Below, in pieces: positions 34,000 to 41,165 of a stretch of DNA of 64,000 nt. The notes under the pieces are model-generated. The model made no database searches. It was not told the DNA's origin and saw only the letters and a program-made list of their open reading frames with translations. The first letter of the stretch is position 1. Each line of letters starts with the position of its first letter. Position numbers and translations under genes: made by a program. Source of the stretch: JBGMEA01 sp041447245 (GTDB lineage Bacteria; Bacillota; Clostridia; Eubacteriales; Anaerofustaceae); the NCBI GenBank assembly GCA_041447245.1, contig JBGMEA010000012.1:124001-188000 (forward strand), read 5' to 3'.

Positions 34000-34955
34000 A
34001 AATGGAAAACGGAAATTGGAATGGAGTTGCGAGAACCGAATATTTTGCAGACGGTGCAGTGAAAGATCTGACATTCGAAGAAGAAAACAGAATCGAAACA
34101 CTTTGCGGTACGTTGATCGCGAAATATACCGCGGAAGAAACCAGAAGGAAATATATCAGTTCGGTCAGTTTTTATGAAAATGGTGCCATCAAGCGCGTTG
34201 CGCTTGAAAAGCAGATGATGATTCAGACCCCTATCGGGGAATACCCTGCAGAATGTGTTATTTTTTATCCGAACGGAAAACTGAAACGGTTTTTTCCTCT
34301 GAACGGAAAGCTCAGCGGATATTGGTCGATGGAGGATGAAACGGCACTTGCGGAGGCATTGCAGTTTCACTTAGCTGTAGGAGCCTTTAAAATCAGGATC
34401 ATCGGGGTTTCCTTTTATGAATCCGGCGCGTTGAAATCTTTTACCCTTTGGCCCGGAGAGGAAATTGTCATCAACACAAATGTCGGATTGTTTCCGGTGC
34501 AGATCGGATTTGCGCTGTATGAAGACGGTTCGATCAAATCTTTGGAACCCGCTTATCCGATTCCGATCGTAACGCCGATCGGAAACATTACGGTTTACGA
34601 TGAACATGCGATCGGGATTGAGAGTGATGACAATTCTCTGAAGTTTGATCCATACGGGAATATCATCGGATTTTCCACTTCGTTCTGCAGTATTGCTGTT
34701 TTTTATGCCGACGGTACGAAATCCGCAATCGCTCCTTCCTACGCTCCGAGCATGACGGATGACGAGGCTATGATCAAGATTCTTTTGACTGTCAGCATTG
34801 TTAAGGACTGCGTATCGATATCGAACGGAGAAATCGAGCTGACAGCTTCTTTGTCCGAGGATAAATTTGTGATTCGCAAGGAATACGATGACAAGCCTGA
34901 GGTGCAAAGCAACTGTTCGGGGAGCTGTTCTTCCTGCACTCACTGCGAATTGTGA
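33996..34955 (+). CDS. Unrecognised repeat protein with Cys-rich tail, coupled to anfO
   Basis: I do not recognise a named family. The protein carries at least five copies of a short MORN/YwqK-like repeat: SFYENGAIKRV, IFYPNGKLKRF, SFYESGALKSF, ALYEDGSIKSL and VFYADGTKSAI. This suggests an elongated beta-hairpin scaffold. The last 13 residues, CSGSCSSCTHCEL, hold four cysteines and could bind a metal or an iron-sulfur cluster. No membrane segment or signal is seen. ATG 33996 overlaps the anfO stop, so the two are coupled. Its place just upstream of nifH suggests a nitrogenase accessory role. Confidence 0.7.
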   Translation: MKMENGNWNGVARTEYFADGAVKDLTFEEENRIETLCGTLIAKYTAEETRRKYISSVSFYENGAIKRVALEKQMMIQTPIGEYPAECVIFYPNGKLKRFFPLNGKLSGYWSMEDETALAEALQFHLAVGAFKIRIIGVSFYESGALKSFTLWPGEEIVINTNVGLFPVQIGFALYEDGSIKSLEPAYPIPIVTPIGNITVYDEHAIGIESDDNSLKFDPYGNIIGFSTSFCSIAVFYADGTKSAIAPSYAPSMTDDEAMIKILLTVSIVKDCVSISNGEIELTASLSEDKFVIRKEYDDKPEVQSNCSGSCSSCTHCEL

Positions 34956-35012
34956 ATGTTTTTTAGTGAATCTTTATATTATGTAAATTTTGCTTTTTAA
35001 TGAAAAAAAGAT

Positions 35013-35041
35013 TTGACAATATTTTGAATGCCTGATATAAT
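35013..35041 (+). promoter_or_regulatory. Consensus sigma-A promoter of the nif operon
   Basis: TTGACA (35013-35018), exactly 17 bases and TATAAT (35036-35041) form a perfect sigma-A promoter. There is no sigma-54 box (GG-N10-GC) and no clear GlnR site. Such a strong promoter in front of a tightly controlled operon implies control after initiation or by an unseen repressor. Confidence 0.85.
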
Positions 35042-35165
35042 GACAACCACAAATTAAATAAATAAACAAATTTCACGAATATATATAATATTATGCGACA
35101 TTATCGTAATAATCTGATTTTATATTAGGATATATCTGATAAACTCATTATTTTATTATTTCGTT

Positions 35166-35208
35166 AGGACAACGAGGTCTTCCAAAGGGAGGACCTCGTT
35201 TTCATTTT
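35166..35208 (+). promoter_or_regulatory. Attenuator-like hairpin in the nifH leader
   Basis: A 13-base-pair stem with one G-U pair (35171-35183 with 35188-35200) and a four-base loop is followed by TTTTCATTTT, so it looks like an intrinsic terminator. It lies after the only visible promoter and 27 bases before nifH. An alternative five-base-pair hairpin (35166-35170 with 35177-35181) has the hexaloop AACGAG and uses the left arm of the terminator, so the two exclude each other. This geometry fits antitermination. Confidence 0.65.
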
Positions 35209-35227
35209 ATACACAGGAGGTACCACT

Positions 35228-36049
35228 ATGAGACAAGTGGCAATTTATGGAAAAGGCGGGATCGGGAAATCTACCACAACCCAGAATCTGACAGCCGGCT
35301 TGGGGGAAATGGGCAACAAGATCATGATCGTCGGATGTGATCCGAAAGCGGACTCGACGAGACTGATCCTCGGGGGGCTGGCTCAGCAGACAGTGCTGGA
35401 CACACTCAGGGAAGAAGGGGAAGATATTGAACTGGATCTGGTTTTGAAAGAAGGATATTCCGGAATCCGATGCGTGGAATCGGGCGGTCCGGAACCGGGT
35501 GTCGGATGTGCAGGCCGGGGGATCATTACATCCATCGGGTTGTTGGAACGATTGGGCGCTTACGAAGAAGATCTGGACTATGTGTTCTACGACGTGCTCG
35601 GAGACGTGGTGTGCGGTGGTTTCGCAATGCCGATCAGAGAAGGCAAAGCACGGGAAATCTATATCGTCGCCAGCGGAGAAATGATGGCATTGTATGCGGC
35701 AAACAACATTTCAAAAGGGATTCAGAAATACGCAAGAACAGGCGGTGTCCGATTGGGCGGCATTATCTGCAACAGCCGTAAAGTTGACGGAGAAGCGGAT
35801 TTGGTCAGCGCATTTGCGAAAGAACTGGGCAGCCAGATGATCCATTTTGTGCCTCGTGACAATATGGTGCAGAGAGCAGAAATTCACAAAAAAACAGTAA
35901 TCGATTTTGAACCTTCCTGCGGACAGGCGGACGAATACAGAACGCTTGCCAAGAAAATTGACGGAAATGATATGTTTGTGGTTCCGAAACCGCTTTCACA
36001 GGAACGCCTGGAAGCGCTGCTGATGGAACATGGCATTCTTGATATTTAA
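35228..36049 (+). CDS. nifH: Nitrogenase iron protein NifH
   Basis: NifH is the ATP-driven electron donor of nitrogenase, a homodimer with one shared 4Fe-4S cluster. The P-loop is GKGGIGKSTTTQN at residue 8; the cluster ligands are Cys94 (GVGCAGRG) and Cys129 (DVVCGGFAMP). The ADP-ribosylation-type arginine follows Cys94 by three residues, but no DraT/DraG genes are visible. AGGAGG lies just before ATG 35228. The 273-residue length is the short clostridial form. It begins the nif operon. Confidence 0.97.
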   Translation: MRQVAIYGKGGIGKSTTTQNLTAGLGEMGNKIMIVGCDPKADSTRLILGGLAQQTVLDTLREEGEDIELDLVLKEGYSGIRCVESGGPEPGVGCAGRGIITSIGLLERLGAYEEDLDYVFYDVLGDVVCGGFAMPIREGKAREIYIVASGEMMALYAANNISKGIQKYARTGGVRLGGIICNSRKVDGEADLVSAFAKELGSQMIHFVPRDNMVQRAEIHKKTVIDFEPSCGQADEYRTLAKKIDGNDMFVVPKPLSQERLEALLMEHGILDI

Positions 36050-36078
36050 GTTTGGAAGAATCAAAGGAGAATTGAAAT

Positions 36079-36405
36079 ATGATATTGATCAGAGCAATAA
36101 TCAGACCGGAAAAAACCGGAGCAGTCTTGTCCGAACTGATGGCGGCGGGATTCCCTGCCGTGACAAAAACGGATGTATTCGGACGCGGCAAACAAAAGGG
36201 GATCGTCGTGGGAGATGTGCAGTATGATGAAATTCCGAAAGAAATGCTGATGATGGTCGTCAATGACGAAGAAAAGGATGACGTGGTGAAAGTAATCATG
36301 CGCATTGCGCGTACCGGAGAAAACGGGAATTACGGAGACGGCAGAATCTTTATCAGCTCGGTGGAGGACGCATACACAATCAGCACAGGCAAACAGGGAC
36401 TGTAA
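36079..36405 (+). CDS. nifI1: Nitrogenase PII-type regulator NifI1
   Basis: This is a PII-family protein of the NifI1 group, found only with nitrogenase genes in methanogens and some anaerobic bacteria. With NifI2 it blocks electron flow to NifDK when ammonium is present and 2-oxoglutarate is low. MILIRAIIRPEKTGAVLSEL is the first strand and helix; the T-loop region reads KTDVFGRGKQKGIVVGD and lacks the GlnB uridylylation Tyr context. GENGNYGDGRIFIS forms the late nucleotide-binding motif. The position between nifH and nifD is the family rule. Confidence 0.93.
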   Translation: MILIRAIIRPEKTGAVLSELMAAGFPAVTKTDVFGRGKQKGIVVGDVQYDEIPKEMLMMVVNDEEKDDVVKVIMRIARTGENGNYGDGRIFISSVEDAYTISTGKQGL

Positions 36406-36417
36406 GGAGGAAAAACC

Positions 36418-36792
36418 ATGAAAGAAGTAATGGCTTTTATCCGAGTGAATAAAGTGAATGCTACGAAAGAAGCGCTTGCCAATGCAGGGTTTCCCGCATT
36501 TGTCTGCAGACCGTGTATGGGAAGAGGCAAGAAAGGACTGAATGCCGATTTGCTGAAGCTTGTGATGGAGACGGGAGAGCTTCCTATATCCAATGTGGGC
36601 GAGTCCATGACGGAAGGCGCCAGACTGATTCCGAAGCGATTCTTTACTATTATTGTGGAAGATGACCAGACGGAAACCGTAGTGAAAACAATCATTCATG
36701 CCAACCAGACAGGAAATCCCGGCGACGGAAGAATATTCGTGTTGCCGGTAACGGAAACATATAAAGTCAGAACAGGAGAAACCACTCTGTAG
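36418..36792 (+). CDS. nifI2: Nitrogenase PII-type regulator NifI2
   Basis: This is the partner of NifI1 in the post-translational switch-off of nitrogenase. The PII fold is clear (MKEVMAFIRVNKVNATKEAL, NQTGNPGDGRIFVLPV), but the T-loop is longer than in NifI1, running from GRGKKGLNADLL to SMTEGARLIPKR, as is usual for NifI2. It starts 12 bases after nifI1, with AGGAGG upstream. The pair forms a complex that senses 2-oxoglutarate and ATP/ADP in the systems studied. Confidence 0.93.
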   Translation: MKEVMAFIRVNKVNATKEALANAGFPAFVCRPCMGRGKKGLNADLLKLVMETGELPISNVGESMTEGARLIPKRFFTIIVEDDQTETVVKTIIHANQTGNPGDGRIFVLPVTETYKVRTGETTL

Positions 36793-36810
36793 ACAAGGAG
36801 GCGACAAACG

Positions 36811-38403
36811 ATGAAAGAACGCGAGAAAGTACTGGATCAGTACGCAGCGAAAGTATACAAGAACAGAAAAGAACATATTCTCCAGATTGAAGACGGCGCC
36901 GATGAACTGCAGATTACTGCCAATACCCGAACCGTGCCCGGTATTATGACCAACCGCGGGTGCTGTTATGCGGGGTGCAAAGGCGTGGTGCTCGGTCCGC
37001 TCAAAGACGTAGTGACATTGACACACGGTCCGATCGGATGCGGGTTTTATTCCTGGGGAACGAGGCGGAACAAAGCGAAAGCGGAGAACGGCGAAAGTTA
37101 TATCCAATATTGTTTTTCGACGGATCTTCAGGAGCCGGATATTGTATTCGGCGGCGAAAAGAAATTGAGAAAAGCGATTGATGAAGCGATGGAAATATTC
37201 CATCCGAAATGCATTCTTATCTGCTCCACCTGCCCGGTCGGATTGATCGGTGACGATATCCATGCGGTGGCGGCGGATGCGGAAAAGAAATACGGCATCA
37301 CCTGCGTGGCATTCAGCTGCGAAGGGTATAAAGGCGTCAGCCAGAGCGGCGGGCATCATATCGCCAACAACGGGCTGATGAGACACGTGATCGGAACTGG
37401 TGATCTTGCTCCGACCAAAACGTATAAGGTTAACATTCTGGGGGAATACAATATCGGCGGAGACGGCTGGGAAACAGAGCGCTTACTCAAACGCATCGGA
37501 TATGAAGTGGTGGCGGTCTTTACGGGAGACGGAAGTTACGAGGCTTTGAAAAATGCGCATACGGCGGATCTGAATCTGGTGATGTGCCACAGATCGATCA
37601 ACTATATTGCCGAAATGATGCATACCAAATACGGTATCAACTGGTTGAAAGTGAACTTCATCGGGATTGAATCGACGATCCAGACACTCAGAGATATGGC
37701 AGAATTTTTCGGAGATCCGGAATTGGCCGCAAGAACAGAAGAAGTGATCGAAGACGAACTCAATGAAATTGCCGAAGCAAGAGCGTATTACCGCGAAAAA
37801 CTGGACGGGAAAACCGCAGCGCTGTATGTCGGCGGCTCCAGAGCACATCATTACCAGACTCTGTTGGAAGACTTCGGCGTTACGACAGTGCTTGCCGGCT
37901 ATGAATTCGCACACAGAGACGATTACGAAGGACGTCAGGTGATTCCGAACATCAAGGAAGACGCGGACAACAAAAACATCGAAAGCATTTTAGTGGAAGC
38001 CGATCCGAAGAAATATAAAGTATTTCTGACTCCGGAACGCTATGAAGAACTGAAGGATAAAATTCCGCTCGAATGTTATCGGGGAATGATTCACGATATG
38101 AAGACGGGAAGCATTGTGGTGGATGATCTGAACCAATTTGAAACGGATGAATTTATCCGGCTCTTGAAACCCGATTTGTTTTTCTCGGGGATTAAAGACA
38201 AATATTCGATTCAGAAAACCAATACGGTATCCAAGCAACTGCATTCCTACGATTACAGCGGACCGTATTCCGGTTTTAGCGGAGCAATGAATTTTGCAAG
38301 AGACATTACGATGGGCTTGTACACTCCGGTGTGGAAATTCGTTGTGCCGCCGTGGAAAAATAAATCGACCTTAACGGCAGCATTGGCAGGAGGTGAAAAA
38401 TAA
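36811..38403 (+). CDS. nifD: Nitrogenase MoFe protein alpha subunit NifD
   Basis: This is the alpha chain of dinitrogenase, carrying FeMo-cofactor. P-cluster ligands are expected at about Cys51 (RGCCYAGCKG), Cys77 (HGPIGCGFY) and Cys141 (STCPVGLIGDD). Cofactor ligands are about Cys259 (NLVMCHRSINY) and His478 (KQLHSYDYSG); the conserved GHHIAN histidine is present. At 530 residues it includes the extra segment of about 50 residues (roughly 375-430) seen in Clostridium pasteurianum. These residues mark it as Mo-type rather than AnfD or VnfD. Its stop overlaps the nifK start by one base. Confidence 0.97.
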   Translation: MKEREKVLDQYAAKVYKNRKEHILQIEDGADELQITANTRTVPGIMTNRGCCYAGCKGVVLGPLKDVVTLTHGPIGCGFYSWGTRRNKAKAENGESYIQYCFSTDLQEPDIVFGGEKKLRKAIDEAMEIFHPKCILICSTCPVGLIGDDIHAVAADAEKKYGITCVAFSCEGYKGVSQSGGHHIANNGLMRHVIGTGDLAPTKTYKVNILGEYNIGGDGWETERLLKRIGYEVVAVFTGDGSYEALKNAHTADLNLVMCHRSINYIAEMMHTKYGINWLKVNFIGIESTIQTLRDMAEFFGDPELAARTEEVIEDELNEIAEARAYYREKLDGKTAALYVGGSRAHHYQTLLEDFGVTTVLAGYEFAHRDDYEGRQVIPNIKEDADNKNIESILVEADPKKYKVFLTPERYEELKDKIPLECYRGMIHDMKTGSIVVDDLNQFETDEFIRLLKPDLFFSGIKDKYSIQKTNTVSKQLHSYDYSGPYSGFSGAMNFARDITMGLYTPVWKFVVPPWKNKSTLTAALAGGEK

Positions 38404-39767
38404 TGTTGGATCTGACACCGAAAGAGATCAGCGAACGAAGTGCACTGAGGATCAATCCGTGCAAAACCTGTCAGCCTGTCGGCGCGATCTACTGCGCGCT
38501 CGGCGTGCATTCCTGCATGCCGCACAGCCATGGTTCCCAAGGCTGCGCATCGTATCACAGAACATTTTTGTCAAGACATTTTAAGGAGCCTGCAATCGCA
38601 TCGACGAGTTCCTTTACGGAAGGTGCGTCGGTGTTCGGCGGCGGCAGCAACCTGAAAACCGGAGTCAAGAATGTGTTCGATATTTACAATCCGGACATTA
38701 TTGCCGTCCATACCACGTGTTTGAGCGAAACGATCGGGGATGATATCGGCAGTTATCTTCTTGACATGGATCTTCCTGAGGGGAAAACAGTGGTTCACTG
38801 TCATACACCGAGTTATGTAGGCTCCCATATTACAGGATTTTACAACATGATGAGTGGGTTTATCAACTGTCTGTCCGAAAAAAGCGGAAAAAGCAATGGA
38901 AAAGTAGGAATTTTCCCCGGATTTGTGAATCCCGGCGATATCCGTGAGCTGAAAAAAATAGCAGGACTGATGGGTGTGCCGTACATTATGTTTCCCGACC
39001 AGAGCGGCGTCATGGATGCTCCGATGACGGGAACATACGAAATGTACCCGAAGGGCGGAACGACGATCGAAGAGGTAATCTCCCTCGGAGACTGCGAAAA
39101 AATATTGGCCTTGGGTGCGCTGACAAGCGAAGAGCCCGCCAATATGCTGCAGAGAAAGTGTAAAGTTCCTTATGAAACCCTTCCTCTGCCCATCGGCATC
39201 GAAGCAACGGACCGTTTTATTATGGAACTGTCCAAAATCCATCAGACGGTTGTGCCTGCGGAACTGGAAACGGAACGCGGACAACTTGTGGATGTGATGC
39301 TGGATGCGCACTTCTACTACTTCGGAAAAACCTGCGCGATATTCGGCGATCCGGACACTGTGTTGGGGCTGACAAATTTGGTATTGGAAATGGGAATGAT
39401 CCCGAAATATGTGATTACGGGAACCCCGGGTGAAGCTTTTGAGCGCAAGGCAAAAGAGTTATTTGAGAAATTTGGGGCAGCGGATTGCGAAGCCAAGGCT
39501 TCGGCCGATCTGTTTGAACTGCACCAGTGGATCAAGAACAGCCCCGTCGATCTGCTGATCGGTTCCAGCTATGGAAAACAGATTGCAAAAGCGGAAAATA
39601 TTCCGTTTGTCAGAGCCGGTTTCCCGGTGCTTGACCGATATGCACATTCTTATTTCCCGATTGTGGGGTACACAGGGGCATTGCGTATGGTGGAAAAAAT
39701 CACCGATGCATTGCTCGATCATAAAGACAGAGTCTGTGCCGATGAAGACATGGACATGGTAATGTAA
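38403..39767 (+). CDS. nifK: Nitrogenase MoFe protein beta subunit NifK
   Basis: This is the beta chain of dinitrogenase. P-cluster ligands are about Cys23 (NPCKTCQPVG), Cys48 (HGSQGCASYH) and Cys106 (HTTCLSETIGDD). It lacks the roughly 50-residue N-terminal extension of proteobacterial NifK, as in C. pasteurianum, where the longer NifD compensates. ATG 38403 uses the last base of the nifD stop (TAATG), so the two subunits are made in step. It has 454 residues. Confidence 0.97.
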   Translation: MLDLTPKEISERSALRINPCKTCQPVGAIYCALGVHSCMPHSHGSQGCASYHRTFLSRHFKEPAIASTSSFTEGASVFGGGSNLKTGVKNVFDIYNPDIIAVHTTCLSETIGDDIGSYLLDMDLPEGKTVVHCHTPSYVGSHITGFYNMMSGFINCLSEKSGKSNGKVGIFPGFVNPGDIRELKKIAGLMGVPYIMFPDQSGVMDAPMTGTYEMYPKGGTTIEEVISLGDCEKILALGALTSEEPANMLQRKCKVPYETLPLPIGIEATDRFIMELSKIHQTVVPAELETERGQLVDVMLDAHFYYFGKTCAIFGDPDTVLGLTNLVLEMGMIPKYVITGTPGEAFERKAKELFEKFGAADCEAKASADLFELHQWIKNSPVDLLIGSSYGKQIAKAENIPFVRAGFPVLDRYAHSYFPIVGYTGALRMVEKITDALLDHKDRVCADEDMDMVM

Positions 39768-39808
39768 CAGACTTTTGATTCAATATCAGTGCCGAGGGAG
39801 GCAGCCGT

Positions 39809-41155
39809 ATGAGCGAAGACAAAATTTTGGAAGAACGAAAGAAATTTATACAAGTCGGCAACGGCAGTTGTGCAAGCATTCAGTGTGACAGCGACAGTTT
39901 GTCCGGAGCCGTCAGCCAAAGAGCGTGCGTCTACTGCGGCGCGCGGGTTGTGCTCAATCCGATAACGGATGCCTTCCATATCGTGCACGGACCGATCGGA
40001 TGTTCCAGTTATACCTGGGACATCCGGGGAAGTCTGTCAAGCGGAAGCGAGTTGTACCGCAACAGCTTCTCGACAGACCTGAGCGAAAAAGATGTGGTCT
40101 TCGGTGGAGAGAAAAAACTGACCGCCGCGATCGACGAACTGATGGAAAAGCATGAACCGAAAGTGATTTTTGTGTATGCCACCTGCATCGTCGGCGTGAT
40201 CGGGGACGACGTCGAAGCCGTCTGCAAAGCGGCGGAAAAAAAGTACGGAGTCCGCGTGATTCCTGTCAAATCTCCCGGGTTTTCCGGAAACAAATCCTTC
40301 GGGTACCGCATGGCATGCAATGCGATTATGGAATTGATTTCTCCGCATATAACCCAGGCGAAAAAACACGGTGTGAATATTCTGGGAGATTTCAATCTTG
40401 CGGGTGAAATGTGGATCATCAAAAACTATCTCAAACAGATCGGAATCGATGTGGTTTCCACCATCACGGGCGATGCGAGCTATGAGAGTATCATCAAGGC
40501 GCCGAGCGCGCAGCTGAATCTCGTGCAATGCGCAGGCTCGATGACTTATCTGGCCAAACGCATGGAAGAAGAGATGGGCATCCCGTTTATCAAAGTCAGC
40601 TTCTTTGGAATCGAAGACACATCCGCTTCCCTTATGCGGGTCGCCGAAGCGGTCGGCGACGAAGAAACGATCCGAAAAGCAAGGGAATTCACCCACGAAC
40701 AGGAAGAATTGCTCAAGCCATTTACCGAAACGCATTACGGCAATCTGAAAGGGAAGAAGGCTGCGATCTATGTCGGCGGAGGGTTTAAGGCAATTTCACT
40801 GATCCGCCAGTTCAACTCAATGGGCGTGCAAACCGTAGTGGTAGGCACTCAGACCGGAAAGCCGGAAGATTATGACGTGATCAGTCAGTTGGTTGATGAC
40901 GGGACAGTGATTCTGGATGATGCCAATCCGGCAGAATTGGAACTGTTTATGAAAGAAAAACAAGCGGATATTTTGGTCGGGGGGGTGAAAGAAAGGCCGC
41001 TCGCGTACAAACTCGGGATCGCGTTCTGCGATCACAATCACGAACGAAAGCATGCGCTTGCGGGTTACGAAGGCGTGATCAATTTCACAAACGAAGTCAA
41101 TCAATCCATCAACAGCCCGGTATGGCAGTATGTGAATATGCCGTCCGAATTCTAG
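39809..41155 (+). CDS. nifE: FeMo-cofactor scaffold subunit NifE
   Basis: NifE with NifN forms the scaffold on which the NifB product is matured with Mo and homocitrate. It is a NifD paralogue with conserved cysteines in ACVYCGARVVLNPI, HGPIGCSSYTWD and YATCIVGVIGDD, and NLVQCAGSMTYLA at the cofactor-site Cys position. It lacks the NifD His ligand context. GGGAGG precedes ATG 39809. It has 448 residues and is followed after ten bases by the fused nifN-B. Confidence 0.95.
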   Translation: MSEDKILEERKKFIQVGNGSCASIQCDSDSLSGAVSQRACVYCGARVVLNPITDAFHIVHGPIGCSSYTWDIRGSLSSGSELYRNSFSTDLSEKDVVFGGEKKLTAAIDELMEKHEPKVIFVYATCIVGVIGDDVEAVCKAAEKKYGVRVIPVKSPGFSGNKSFGYRMACNAIMELISPHITQAKKHGVNILGDFNLAGEMWIIKNYLKQIGIDVVSTITGDASYESIIKAPSAQLNLVQCAGSMTYLAKRMEEEMGIPFIKVSFFGIEDTSASLMRVAEAVGDEETIRKAREFTHEQEELLKPFTETHYGNLKGKKAAIYVGGGFKAISLIRQFNSMGVQTVVVGTQTGKPEDYDVISQLVDDGTVILDDANPAELELFMKEKQADILVGGVKERPLAYKLGIAFCDHNHERKHALAGYEGVINFTNEVNQSINSPVWQYVNMPSEF

Positions 41156-41165
41156 GAGGTTTGTC

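Noticed and set aside
34956..35012. A GlnR/TnrA-type operator or sigma-54 promoter upstream of nifH.
   Set aside because: No TGTNA-N7-TNACA or GG-N10-GC match at the right place was found.
36061..37386. A 441-codon minus-strand frame across nifI1, nifI2 and nifD.
   Set aside because: It is an antisense shadow caused by codon bias in the nif genes and has no motif.
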